Of a DNA stretch of 17,001 bases, positions 1 through 7,613 are shown piece by piece. The stretch is from assembly GCA_007116915.1 (NCBI GenBank), contig SKHQ01000060.1, positions 1-17,001 on the forward strand, in the 5' to 3' direction. This DNA is from Candidatus Methanomethylophilaceae archaeon (GTDB taxonomy: Archaea; Thermoplasmatota; Thermoplasmata; Methanomassiliicoccales; Methanomethylophilaceae). The translations under genes were made by a program, and so were the position numbers. Numbering within the stretch: the first letter of the stretch is position 1; each line of letters starts with the position of its first letter. The notes beneath the pieces were generated by a model. That model saw only the letters and a program-made list of their open reading frames with translations. It ran no database searches and was not told the DNA's origin.

Positions 1-1756
1 CGGGGACAACATGTCCACCTTCAATTACACCGTCACCATGGACCTTGGGTTCAGCTACTCCGTGGCCGTCATGGACTACAACTATCTGCCTCTAAGGATG
101 CAGGTCGACATGGCATATGGAAACGGTGATGGTACCATAATCGAGGCCGATGTCACTGCGTTCCTGAATGCATTGGAGTCATTGACCGGAGCATTCCCCT
201 CCGTGACCGATACCCTACTAGCCGTTGAAGGTCTTACCTACCAGAGCAATGGTAACTTGGAGATAGCCCAGACCGGGCTTATCGGATACGCTAACAGCAC
301 CGACCGCATAGTCTTGACACTCTCCGATGATTACACCGTCATCGGAACCATTGACGAGGCTTACAACTACGAAGCCAAGGCCAAAATGACCTACGACACC
401 GTGGAGTACGACTACACCTACACCTTCGTCCTCCCCGATGATTTAGAGGTCAACAAGTTCAAGACCCTGGAGACCAACTTCCTCAAAATCGAGCGTGAGG
501 ATGCTGGCGTGTTCGTCTTCGACCCCGCCGTGCGCAGTGCCTCCCCGGTCACCGTGACCATGGAGTTAACCAAATTCGCTCAGCCGAGTGCAGTGGGTTC
601 CATCGTCACCAGTGAATTCGCCTATGCCGTCGAGGATGATGGCGATCTGCAGTACTATATCGTGGGCAAGAACCGGTCCGTGACATTCGATGCCTCGCAG
701 TCGGTTGACGGCAGCGGCAACGCTCTGAAAGTCTACAACTGGACATTCGATGATGGCAACTTCGCCCTAGGTGAAGAGGTCACCCACAACTACTCCGCTG
801 CAGGTACGTACAACGTCACTTTGATGGTCGAGAACTTCCACGGGGAGAATGATTCCGTGAACTTCACCGTCAAGGTCGATGACGTCGACCCCGTGGCAGA
901 GATAATCAAGGTAACCGCCACCCCCAAGGCCGGTCAGTCCACCAGCTTTGCGGGACACAACAGCACTGACGACATCTTCGCCGATGATGGATTGGGTAAG
1001 ATAGTCAAGTGGAGCTGGGTGTTCGAGGACGGTGCCGATGCAGTCAACAGGACCACCAACGGCGGTAACGTCACCCACGTCTTCACCAGCGCTGGTAGCT
1101 ATGTCGTCACCCTGACGGTGTTCGACGCTGCCGGCAACAGCGGAAACACCACCCTCAGTGTGGACGTCTACCGCGCCGAGGCTCCTAAGTTCTCGGTCAA
1201 GCTGCCGGATGTTATGCCTGCCTTCGAGGAGGGTCAGGCCACCACCATAGCAGTGACCGTCAACAACACCGGTGACTGGGATGCTGAGAACGTCACCGTA
1301 ACCCTGTTCTACATGAGCGGGGATAAATGGAGGCAGTTGACCAACGCCACCATCGCCAGCATTGCGATAGGCGAAGAGGAGACCGTCAACCTGACCTGGA
1401 ACCCGGGATCGGCTGGTACCGTTCGTCTCAAGGCGAGCGCCAGTGTTGATTACCAGGAAGCCACTGTCGAGGCCTCCAACTTCGTCACCGTTTCCGTCGA
1501 TGAGGCGGGATGGAGGAACCTGGCCATATTCGGTGCGGTCATAGTGGTCATCATTCTGGTGATCGTCCTGGTCTATTACAGGAACCGTCTGCCCGGATCC
1601 GGCAAGCTCAACCTCAAGGGAGGCAAGGACCAGTTCTCGCCCCCCAAAGCGGAGAGGCAGGTCTTAGAGGACTTCGAGGACTTTGGAGAGCCCAAGAAGA
1701 AACCCGCTCAGCCCTCCCGGCCTTCATCGCCCTCCAAGGGTAAGAAGCGCCGTTGA
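1..1756 (+). CDS. PKD/CARDB-domain surface protein, C-terminally membrane-anchored (5' end outside window)
   Basis: The reading frame is open to the left edge, and the first in-window ATG (base 11) is not followed by a signal peptide, so the real start is probably upstream; residues are numbered from that ATG. Residues 1-195 are a beta-rich region I do not recognise. Residues about 196-290 and 292-388 look like two PKD beta-sandwich repeats, each with the W-x-F-x-D-G core and a Gly-x-Tyr-x-Val-x-Leu strand. Residues about 390-497 resemble a CARDB domain. A single membrane helix (about 503-524) is followed by a basic, Lys/Pro/Ser-rich tail of some 55 residues. Many Asn-x-Ser/Thr sequons fit an N-glycosylated extracellular protein. 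This layout suits an archaeal cell-surface or S-layer-associated protein held with its bulk outside and its tail in the cytoplasm. The ligand or partner cannot be told. Domain calls are from pattern, not a profile search. Confidence 0.8.
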   Translation, partial: GDNMSTFNYTVTMDLGFSYSVAVMDYNYLPLRMQVDMAYGNGDGTIIEADVTAFLNALESLTGAFPSVTDTLLAVEGLTYQSNGNLEIAQTGLIGYANSTDRIVLTLSDDYTVIGTIDEAYNYEAKAKMTYDTVEYDYTYTFVLPDDLEVNKFKTLETNFLKIEREDAGVFVFDPAVRSASPVTVTMELTKFAQPSAVGSIVTSEFAYAVEDDGDLQYYIVGKNRSVTFDASQSVDGSGNALKVYNWTFDDGNFALGEEVTHNYSAAGTYNVTLMVENFHGENDSVNFTVKVDDVDPVAEIIKVTATPKAGQSTSFAGHNSTDDIFADDGLGKIVKWSWVFEDGADAVNRTTNGGNVTHVFTSAGSYVVTLTVFDAAGNSGNTTLSVDVYRAEAPKFSVKLPDVMPAFEEGQATTIAVTVNNTGDWDAENVTVTLFYMSGDKWRQLTNATIASIAIGEEETVNLTWNPGSAGTVRLKASASVDYQEATVEASNFVTVSVDEAGWRNLAIFGAVIVVIILVIVLVYYRNRLPGSGKLNLKGGKDQFSPPKAERQVLEDFEDFGEPKKKPAQPSRPSSPSKGKKRR

Positions 1757-1781
1757 GCAAACCACTTTACCCCCAAACCCC

Positions 1782-1793
1782 TTTTCCATTTTT
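1782..1793 (+). terminator. T-rich stretch after surface-protein gene
   Basis: A pyrimidine run with two T tracts (four and five T) lies 26 bases after the stop of the surface-protein gene and just before the lipoate ligase ATG. Archaeal RNA polymerase can terminate at oligo-T tracts without a hairpin, so this is a weak terminator candidate. It could equally be upstream sequence of the next gene. Confidence 0.25.
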
Positions 1794-2501
1794 ATGTCCC
1801 TTCGAGTCATATATGGAGGTCTACTCGACCCGTGGTGGTCAGCATCTATGGACCATTCCCTGGTCGACTCCGTCAGACTCAGAGGTTCACAGCCCGTTCT
1901 ACACATGTACCGCCGCCCTCCCACTGTGTCACTGGGCTACTTCCAACCCTCGGCCGCAATCGATCGTGACCTTGCAGAATCCAAAGGGATAGCAGTCCTG
2001 AGGCGCATGAGTGGCGGAGGTACCATATACAACGACGAGGGACAGTTGATCTACACCCTGGCAATCCCTGAAAAGGAACTGCCTAGCGGCAGCGGGGCGG
2101 CATTGGCATTCGCCTGTGCAGCGGTGGCTGATGCCGTCATATCCCTGGGCGGGGATGCGGCGGTGAAGGAACCCAACGATGTTCTCGTATCAGGTCTCAA
2201 AGTCTCAGGTAATTCGCAACTACGGTCCGCAGGGGCGGTTGCGTTGCAAGGGACCGTCATCCTGAGAAAGCCTATCGACATGGACGTACTGCTGAAACGC
2301 AGTTCCGAGGTAGGATCTCTGTCGGAACTGCTGATGAGGAACGTTGATCCTGACGAGGTTTCTGAAGCGTTGCTTTCCTCGTTCTCGGAACGCCTTGGTA
2401 TGAGGGGTGAGAATAGCTCTGCCACTGAATCGGAGAATGCGCATGCCGGATCCCTGCTGAGAAAACGTTATGCCAGCCAGGAATTCATTTGGGGGCGCTG
2501 A
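1794..2501 (+). CDS. lplA: Lipoate-protein ligase A, catalytic domain (BPL/LPL family)
   Basis: Attaches lipoate (through lipoyl-AMP) to lysines of lipoyl-domain proteins such as 2-oxoacid dehydrogenase E2 or glycine cleavage H protein. At 235 residues it has the length of the large catalytic part only, as in the two-component Thermoplasma ligase, which needs a separate LplB; no lplB is visible here. Seen: a VSLGYFQ strand (45-51), the lipoyl-AMP loop RRMSGGG with Tyr-Asn-Asp (70-81), E-P-N-D-V (126-130) followed by the GLKVSG segment with the expected substrate-contacting Lys136, and a C-terminal K-R-Y-A-S-Q-E-F segment like the archaeal enzymes. The ATG at 1794 was chosen because the first strand (LRVIYGG) aligns with family N termini; an in-frame ATG at 1683 lies inside the preceding gene. 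No Shine-Dalgarno is visible, so a leaderless start is possible. The 3' end overlaps the opposing GNAT gene by 17 bases. A related octanoyl/lipoyl transferase role is the main alternative. Confidence 0.85.
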   Translation: MSLRVIYGGLLDPWWSASMDHSLVDSVRLRGSQPVLHMYRRPPTVSLGYFQPSAAIDRDLAESKGIAVLRRMSGGGTIYNDEGQLIYTLAIPEKELPSGSGAALAFACAAVADAVISLGGDAAVKEPNDVLVSGLKVSGNSQLRSAGAVALQGTVILRKPIDMDVLLKRSSEVGSLSELLMRNVDPDEVSEALLSSFSERLGMRGENSSATESENAHAGSLLRKRYASQEFIWGR

Positions 2502-2988
2502 CCTTCCGGTCGCTGAGATCGAGTAGAGCGACCTCGCGGGTGTCGGTGAAGAATCCGATTTTGCGGTGCATCATCAAAGACGGGATGTTGTCCGGTTGGA
2601 TAGCGCTGTGCACGACCGCAGCCCCCTGTCTCTGTGACTCATCGATGCAGGCCTCGAGCAGACGGTATCCGATACCTGTGCGACGATAATAGGGATGTAC
2701 TCCCATGTTCTCCACCCATGTCATGTTCTCGACATTGTAGGCATGGTGCAGCATCTGGGCGAAGATGAATCCCACCGCTTCGCCGTCCTCCTCGGCGACC
2801 ATGCTCAGGCCGCCTTCGACATGATGACGGAAAGAACGCGGATTGCTGGCCCCGAGCTTGTCGATCCATTCCTGAGGTAGATCATCCCAACGATTCTCCA
2901 TGATCTTCTCGAAATATTCACGTATACACAGTAGTTCAAGGTCACGGACCGCGATCAGGTCCTTCATCCGCATCGGTCTTATCTCCAT
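2485..2988 (-). CDS. GNAT-family N-acetyltransferase
   Basis: A 167-residue single-domain acetyltransferase of the GNAT fold. Motif A is clear: V-H-P-Y-Y-R-R-T-G-I-G (97-107), where R-R-T-G-I-G is the Q/R-x-x-G-x-G/A pyrophosphate loop binding acetyl-CoA, followed by the helix YRLLEACI. Motif B is seen at 134-146 (Asn-Ile-Pro-Ser-Leu then K-I-G-F-F), the usual N...A..Y..GF element. The substrate cannot be predicted; RimI-like protein N-terminal acetylation is possible but unproven. It is the last gene of the aRF1-argS-GNAT run: its ATG begins two bases after the argS TAG and is preceded by a strong GGAGGAG ribosome site, so co-transcription and translational coupling are likely. Its 3' end overlaps that of lplA by 17 bases. 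Confidence 0.85.
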   Translation of the reverse strand: MEIRPMRMKDLIAVRDLELLCIREYFEKIMENRWDDLPQEWIDKLGASNPRSFRHHVEGGLSMVAEEDGEAVGFIFAQMLHHAYNVENMTWVENMGVHPYYRRTGIGYRLLEACIDESQRQGAAVVHSAIQPDNIPSLMMHRKIGFFTDTREVALLDLSDRKVSAPK

Positions 2989-2989
2989 T

Positions 2990-4708
2990 CTACATCTCCT
3001 CCGGTGCGATTAGGCCCAGGGTCTCTAGGACCTCCTTGAGCACTGTTCGGGCGCAGTCCACCAGGGTCAGCCTCGAATCGCGGCGTTCCCCGGAGTTGAG
3101 CACTGGAACCGCGGCATAGAACTGATTGAAAGTCGATGCCAGCTCCTGCCCGTATGACGGTAGCATATGGATGCGTTTGTTCTCGCCGCAATCACGTATG
3201 ACCTCCGGGAACAGCGAGAGCATTGCGATGAGGCGGCGCTCATAATCGTCTGTGAGCAAACTCTCATCGACCACCTTCTCGAAAGCACCGGCCTTGCGCA
3301 GTATGGAGCAGGCGCGGGCATGGGAGTACTGCAGGAACGGGCCGCTGTTTCCGTCGAAGTTCATAGCGTCCTCCCAGCGGAAGACCATCTTCTTCTCCGG
3401 TTGCACCCTGACGATGTTGTAACGCACCGCACCGACACCGGTTATGACGGCTATACGCCGCATCTCCTCCTCACTGAGGTCTTCGCGGCGCGAACTGACC
3501 TCTTCGTAGGCCCTCTCCACCGCTTCCTCGATCAGGTCGTCAAGATAAACGACGGTACCGCGGCGGGTGGACATCTTGCCCTCGGGAAGGGCGACGAAAG
3601 AGTAGAACATAGCTTCGGGCTTCTTATCCGAACCGAGGATCTGCAGTGCGGCGGTCAGCTGCTGGCTGCCTAGTTTCTGATCCTCACCGAGTACATCCAC
3701 CGCCCTATCGGCGCGACCGAACTTGTCCAGATGATAAGCCAGATCGCGGGTGGTGTAGAGTGTGGTGCCATCGCTACGTGTGAATGTGAAACGGGTGTTC
3801 TTCCCGTGTATGCCGAAATCCTTCAGTTCCAAGTGATATGCGCCGTCGGACTCTCCGCAGTAAGATGATTCCTTGAGGGAATCGACGACCTTCCTCGCCG
3901 ATCCGTCGGCGATGTACTGTGATTCCCATGTGTAACGGTCAAGGCTGACATCGATGGTGTCCAAGGTCTCACGCAAGCCCTCCAACATCATCTCCGCCAC
4001 CTCTCTTACCTTGGCGATGACCTCCTGGTCGCCGTTCTCGAAGCGCTGCAACATCGAGGATATCTCCTCGCGCACCGCCTCATCCTCCTCCATGATGGTG
4101 TTGGCCTTGCGATAGAAGGGCACCAGCCTGTGATCGTTCTTGTCACGGTCGGAGGGATCGACATCCGACTCAGGGATGTTTCGTACGCCCCATGTCAACA
4201 GGACTACCTGCTTGCCCACGTCGTTGACGTAGTACTCGGTCTCGACATCGTAACCGCAACGGCGCAGACAACGTGACAAGGTGTCACCGATGATAGGGTT
4301 CCGTGCCCGGCCCACGTGTATAGGTCCGGTGGGGTTGATCGACGTGTGCTCTACGTTGATTTTCACGCCTTTGTCGGCAAATCTCCCGTAATCAGGGCCA
4401 GCGGAGACTATGTCCTTCAAAGTCTCTCGCACCAGGATGTCCTGGTCGATGCGGAAGTTGAGGTAACCGTTCACACTCTCCACGGAGCATACGGCACCGT
4501 CGCATTCGATACGGGTTGACAGCTCCTCGGCGATGGCCTGGGGAGCTTTACGCAATGTCTTGGCAAGTGGGAAACAGGGAACGGCCAAGTCGGCGACGCC
4601 AGTGCTTGGCACTTCGATATCGAAACAGGAGTCGCAACCCATGTCGGAGAGTGCTGCTTTGACCTTGGACTCCACCTCGGCGCGGAAACGGTCGCGGACC
4701 GTCATCAT
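2990..4708 (-). CDS. argS: Arginyl-tRNA synthetase
   Basis: Class I synthetase charging tRNA-Arg, 572 residues, the normal archaeal length. Residues about 1-95 form the ArgS-type N-terminal additional domain. The HIGH motif appears as H-V-G-R at 131-134 within NPTGPIHVGRARN, a form I associate with archaeal ArgS. The conserved Y-Y-V-N-D-x-G-K-Q follows. The KMSKS counterpart is K-M-S-T-R at 378-382. The C-terminal alpha-helical DALR anticodon domain contains the expected F-L-Q-Y-x-H-A-R and F-N-Q-F-Y segments. The ATG overlaps the aRF1 stop as ATGA and is preceded by an AGGTGGT ribosome site within aRF1. A second ATG directly follows the first, so the exact start may be one codon later. The gene ends in TAG, one base before the GNAT ATG, giving a tightly coupled three-gene operon. 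Confidence 0.97.
   Translation of the reverse strand: MMTVRDRFRAEVESKVKAALSDMGCDSCFDIEVPSTGVADLAVPCFPLAKTLRKAPQAIAEELSTRIECDGAVCSVESVNGYLNFRIDQDILVRETLKDIVSAGPDYGRFADKGVKINVEHTSINPTGPIHVGRARNPIIGDTLSRCLRRCGYDVETEYYVNDVGKQVVLLTWGVRNIPESDVDPSDRDKNDHRLVPFYRKANTIMEEDEAVREEISSMLQRFENGDQEVIAKVREVAEMMLEGLRETLDTIDVSLDRYTWESQYIADGSARKVVDSLKESSYCGESDGAYHLELKDFGIHGKNTRFTFTRSDGTTLYTTRDLAYHLDKFGRADRAVDVLGEDQKLGSQQLTAALQILGSDKKPEAMFYSFVALPEGKMSTRRGTVVYLDDLIEEAVERAYEEVSSRREDLSEEEMRRIAVITGVGAVRYNIVRVQPEKKMVFRWEDAMNFDGNSGPFLQYSHARACSILRKAGAFEKVVDESLLTDDYERRLIAMLSLFPEVIRDCGENKRIHMLPSYGQELASTFNQFYAAVPVLNSGERRDSRLTLVDCARTVLKEVLETLGLIAPEEM
2996..3002 (-). promoter_or_regulatory. Shine-Dalgarno of GNAT gene inside argS
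   Basis: On the reverse strand GGAGGAG lies seven bases before the GNAT ATG and inside the last codons of argS. This near-perfect anti-16S match fixes the GNAT start and indicates re-initiation after the argS stop. Confidence 0.7.
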
Positions 4709-5937
4709 AATACCACCTGGAAACGCAATATCGCAGCGATGCCGCCGAAGGCCTTTATCAGCATATCCCCCTCCTCGGATTCAGCTGATATCAGCTCCAG
4801 TTTGGACCCTACGGTTTCGGAAAGCTCAAAGAAATGGTCAACCAGATCGATGGATTCTACGTCTTCCACTGGTGAGTCGCACTCGTTGCATTCCAACTTG
4901 GATGGGACTTTGGCGGCCGTGAACTCGCGGGTGTGGCCGTTGTTACAGGTCAACTTGACCCTCTTTGAATCCAACCCCTCCGACACCAGTAATGTGTCCA
5001 CCGCACCGGCGATGAGTAGGTTCCGCACATGGTCCTCACCATAAGCGGATACCCCTCCATCTTGCTTGCGTATCTCCGACAGGAGCTTCTGTATCAGTTC
5101 CTTCTCCCGCATGAGGTCCATGTCATGGAGCGAAGCGGCAGCGTTAGTGACCAATTCCTTCAACCCGTACTCGTCGGTGTAACCAGTGTCGAAGGTGTCG
5201 ACGACCTTTTTCTGCAGCTCATGGTGCAAGTATCCTTCCTTGACGAAGAAGTCCTTGGTGGCACCGGGACCGCCGACTATTATTCCCTGAAGGTCATCCC
5301 TCTCCAGGAAAGCCTCCTCGACGTGGTGAGCTATCTTCTTGAAGAACTCGTGGGCCGCGAGCTCGATCAACCTCTCGAAACGTTGTGCTGACTGACCTCC
5401 CTGACGGTGCTTCCGGGGAACCATTGAATCGAAATTCTTGATCATGTTCACCTTCTTTCCTATCAGCAGTCCGATGCTGGCTTCGGCACGGTCCATGACT
5501 ATCAGACCGTAGGCCTTCTTCTCCTTCAGCATGTCCGTCAACGGCTCTATGAAGAATGTGGAGTCGCAACGATAAAGGAAGGCTGAAATCGGCTCCGGAG
5601 GTTCTAGTACGTATTGAACCATACGTGTCTGGTCCCCTCCGGCAGCGACCTCGCCGCAGAAAAGAACCAGACCGCCATCGGGGACGGTGTTGAATGTCTT
5701 CAAACGTGACATTATCGATTCTATCGCACCTTGGACGTTCTTTTTAGTGCCTTTGCTTTTGATGTTGTTTGATTGGGAATACTCATTCCTTAAGTAAGAG
5801 GTGACGTCGGAGATCTGCTTATGTGCCGGAACGTAGACCGATATAAGCTCGGTACCTCGACCGCGCAGATCGACGATATCCTGCATAGCTTTCTTGAAAT
5901 CGTAACGTGCCCGCTCGACCGAAACCTCATCGCCCAT
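4705..5937 (-). CDS. prf1: Peptide chain release factor aRF1
   Basis: Archaeal class-I release factor reading all three stop codons and triggering peptidyl-tRNA hydrolysis; 410 residues, typical for aRF1. Seen: N-I-K-S at 58-61 and Y-x-C-x-x-x-F at 122-128 (Tyr122, Cys124, Phe128), the two stop-codon recognition motifs of the N domain, and G-G-Q at 180-182, the catalytic loop entering the peptidyl transferase centre. The C domain carries a Cys-rich segment (C-N-N-G-H, then C-N-E-C) that may bind zinc. The gene heads the operon aRF1-argS-GNAT. Its ATG lies 45 bases from a TTTATA element on the same strand, and no convincing ribosome site precedes it. The usual recognition motifs are intact, so nothing in the protein itself points to a reassigned stop codon. 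Confidence 0.97.
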   Translation of the reverse strand: MGDEVSVERARYDFKKAMQDIVDLRGRGTELISVYVPAHKQISDVTSYLRNEYSQSNNIKSKGTKKNVQGAIESIMSRLKTFNTVPDGGLVLFCGEVAAGGDQTRMVQYVLEPPEPISAFLYRCDSTFFIEPLTDMLKEKKAYGLIVMDRAEASIGLLIGKKVNMIKNFDSMVPRKHRQGGQSAQRFERLIELAAHEFFKKIAHHVEEAFLERDDLQGIIVGGPGATKDFFVKEGYLHHELQKKVVDTFDTGYTDEYGLKELVTNAAASLHDMDLMREKELIQKLLSEIRKQDGGVSAYGEDHVRNLLIAGAVDTLLVSEGLDSKRVKLTCNNGHTREFTAAKVPSKLECNECDSPVEDVESIDLVDHFFELSETVGSKLELISAESEEGDMLIKAFGGIAAILRFQVVL

Positions 5938-5980
5938 TTAAAAACCAACCCACTGTTTTTTTTAGAGAAAGTGAATCCCG

Positions 5981-5986
5981 TATAAA
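5981..5986 (-). promoter_or_regulatory. TATA element, probable aRF1 operon promoter
   Basis: TTTATA on the reverse strand (TATAAA on the forward strand) lies in the 64-base divergent gap between prf1 and pyrH. Read on the reverse strand it would place transcription start about 20 bases before the prf1 ATG. Read forward it would start inside pyrH, so assignment to prf1 is preferred. I see no equally good forward TATA for pyrH; a T-rich tract at 5955-5963 is the only other AT-rich element. Confidence 0.45.
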
Positions 5987-5992
5987 GCTATT

Positions 5993-5998
5993 GGTGAT
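5993..5998 (+). promoter_or_regulatory. Shine-Dalgarno of UMP kinase gene
   Basis: GGTGAT three bases before the ATG at 6002 matches the archaeal 16S tail and supports that start. Confidence 0.6.
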
Positions 5999-6001
5999 GT
6001 T

Positions 6002-6682
6002 ATGAAAAAGGTTGTGGTGTCCATCGGGGGTTCCATCCTCATACCTGGGGACGGAGATTCTTCTTACATAAGTGAACTGTCACAGATGCTCCGATCCGCT
6101 GTTGGGGACAGGTGTCTCATGGTGGTATGCGGCGGAGGCCGTATATCCCGTTACTACTCGGAGACCGGCCGGGCATTGGGAGGGAGCACCGAACAATTGG
6201 ACCGGATGGGGATCATGGTCACCCGTGTGAACGCCGCCCTATTGAGGGTGGCCCTGGGAGAGATCGCCGTTGATGGCGCCCCGGACACCGTTGAGGAGGC
6301 GGCAGGGATGTGTGGCGAAGGTAGGATCGTCGTCATGGGCGGAACTGTGCCTGGGCACACCACCGACGCCGTGGCCACGATGCTCGCCCGTGAGGTGGGG
6401 GCCTCCAAGGTAATAAACGCCACCGCTGTTGATGCGGTCTACTCCGAGGATCCAAAGAAAAATCCTGACGCCGAGCGTTACTCGGAGCTCACAATCGCAG
6501 AGCTGGCTGAGCTGGTATATTCACAACATGATGCCGGGAATAGTTCGGTCTTCGACCCCAAGGGAGTGCGCATCGCCAGCGAAGAGGGTATCGACATACT
6601 GATCGTCTCGGGCAGGGATCTTGATGACCTAGAGGCAGCCATAACGGACAGACCGGTCAAAGGCACCGTGGTGCGCTCATAA
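6002..6682 (+). CDS. pyrH: UMP kinase (amino acid kinase family)
   Basis: Phosphorylates UMP to UDP with ATP in pyrimidine nucleotide synthesis. It is 226 residues, the length of archaeal PyrH. Seen: the phosphate-binding start V-V-S-I-G-G-S (5-11), the V-C-G-G-G-R loop (42-47), the helix carrying D-R-M-G-I-M-V-T-R-V-N-A (67-78), the nucleotide loop G-G-T-V-P-G-H-T-T-D-A-V-A (113-125), and T-A-V-D-A-V-Y-S-E-D-P (141-151), the ATP-site signature of UMP kinases. Glutamate or isopentenyl-phosphate kinases share the fold, but the G-x-T-D-A and V-D-G/A-V-Y pattern favours UMP. It is divergent from prf1 and its 3' end overlaps dtdA by six bases tail to tail. Confidence 0.93.
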   Translation: MKKVVVSIGGSILIPGDGDSSYISELSQMLRSAVGDRCLMVVCGGGRISRYYSETGRALGGSTEQLDRMGIMVTRVNAALLRVALGEIAVDGAPDTVEEAAGMCGEGRIVVMGGTVPGHTTDAVATMLAREVGASKVINATAVDAVYSEDPKKNPDAERYSELTIAELAELVYSQHDAGNSSVFDPKGVRIASEEGIDILIVSGRDLDDLEAAITDRPVKGTVVRS

Positions 6683-7513
6683 AGGGTCGAGGTCCTCGGA
6701 TCTGAGCAACGGCACATCCATCCGTTCCAGCACGGATGCTATCAGGGTAGCTCGGGAGCGTTTCATTGATTTGCGGTGCATGTATGCCGCCGTCGCGCCA
6801 CTGGACTGTATGGCCTTAGACACCATATCCTGAATGGCTGATTCATCCGCACCATCGAGCGCATGTGCGGGCACCATGTGACCGAAGTTCGCCTTCCTTG
6901 TGAGTGTGATATCTGTGAAACGAGGGCCGTAATGACCGCCTCCCAGGCCTATGAGAATGGGATGATCTTCCTCCTTCACAGTCAGAAGAGCATCGGTCAG
7001 ACATTCAGCGGCGCCCATGTGCCCCCATTGCGACTCATCGCTACCGATCTCGATGTAGACAGTGGGAGTCTCCAACCACGGACCGTGGTGGGTGACCTCG
7101 AATGATATCTGGAATGGGAGGTCCGATCCCAACTCCGATATACGGCGCAACAGCCCGTTCATCAGAGGGGGCGTCGCCGGAACCAGGCTTCCATCGCGGC
7201 CTCCGAACCTGGCGTCCCCGAAGTTGCCTATGGGATGGACTGTAAGTGTGGGTATGGCCGAGGCGGCACGATGCCTTGATAGGAACACAACCTCATCGAA
7301 CTCCACGTCCAGGAGTTCGCCTACGCGACGATCGAGATGGTCCTCGAAGATGTGTATGCCTTCTATGGTGACCATTGCCATACCGTCACCGACCAAAAGA
7401 CGGCCTTCTCCGAACTCACCGGCTTCAGCCAGCTCCCATCCCCTCTTCCGTAGCAGAAGTTCCCTCATGTTGCATGATGCCGGGTCCTCCTCACTGCTCA
7501 CCAAAAGGCGCAT
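6677..7513 (-). CDS. dtdA: D-aminoacyl-tRNA deacylase, archaeal/plant type (DTD2)
   Basis: Hydrolyses D-amino acids wrongly attached to tRNA. The 278-residue protein has the family hallmarks: F-L-S-R-H (77-81), H-P-I-G-N-F-G (93-99), a T-H-H-G-P segment (141-145), the Gly-rich motif G-G-G-H-Y-G-P-R-F-T-D (191-201) and G-H-M-V-P-A-H (211-217), with histidines suited to metal binding. An upstream in-frame ATG at 7564 would add 17 residues unlike the family N terminus. I chose the ATG at 7513 because the MRLLVSS strand is the expected start and GGAG and GGAGGGG sites precede it. It converges on pyrH with a six-base overlap. Sitting beside aRF1, ArgS, PheS and TrpS, it fits a translation-fidelity neighbourhood. 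Confidence 0.92.
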   Translation of the reverse strand: MRLLVSSEEDPASCNMRELLLRKRGWELAEAGEFGEGRLLVGDGMAMVTIEGIHIFEDHLDRRVGELLDVEFDEVVFLSRHRAASAIPTLTVHPIGNFGDARFGGRDGSLVPATPPLMNGLLRRISELGSDLPFQISFEVTHHGPWLETPTVYIEIGSDESQWGHMGAAECLTDALLTVKEEDHPILIGLGGGHYGPRFTDITLTRKANFGHMVPAHALDGADESAIQDMVSKAIQSSGATAAYMHRKSMKRSRATLIASVLERMDVPLLRSEDLDPL

Positions 7514-7577
7514 GCGCTCCGAATCCCCTCCGTGATGATAACTGTTTTTGGGATGTAGTGTCAATGTAGGGTGCGAG

Positions 7578-7584
7578 TTATATA
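7578..7584. promoter_or_regulatory. TATA-like element between dtdA and HTH-TPR gene
   Basis: TTATATA sits in the 100-base divergent gap and reads as a TATA box on both strands. Rightward it would start transcription close to the ATG at 7614. Leftward it would give a leader of about 40 bases before dtdA. Either or both uses are possible. Confidence 0.4.
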
Positions 7585-7613
7585 CTGATTACAATGAATA
7601 AAAGGTGAGAGCG

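Noticed and set aside
1683..1793. In-frame 5' extension of lplA to an ATG at 1683
   Set aside because: It lies inside the surface-protein gene in another frame and encodes a Pro/Arg-rich stretch unlike any lipoate ligase N terminus; the family-like sequence begins at 1794.
3167..3673. 168-residue forward ORF opposite argS
   Set aside because: It is antisense to the conserved KMSKS and C-terminal half of ArgS; no recognisable domain or ribosome site. Long antisense frames are expected from G/C-biased third positions.
7514..7564. Longer dtdA start at 7564
   Set aside because: The added 17 residues are not family-like, and a GGAG/GGAGGGG ribosome site sits before the ATG at 7513.
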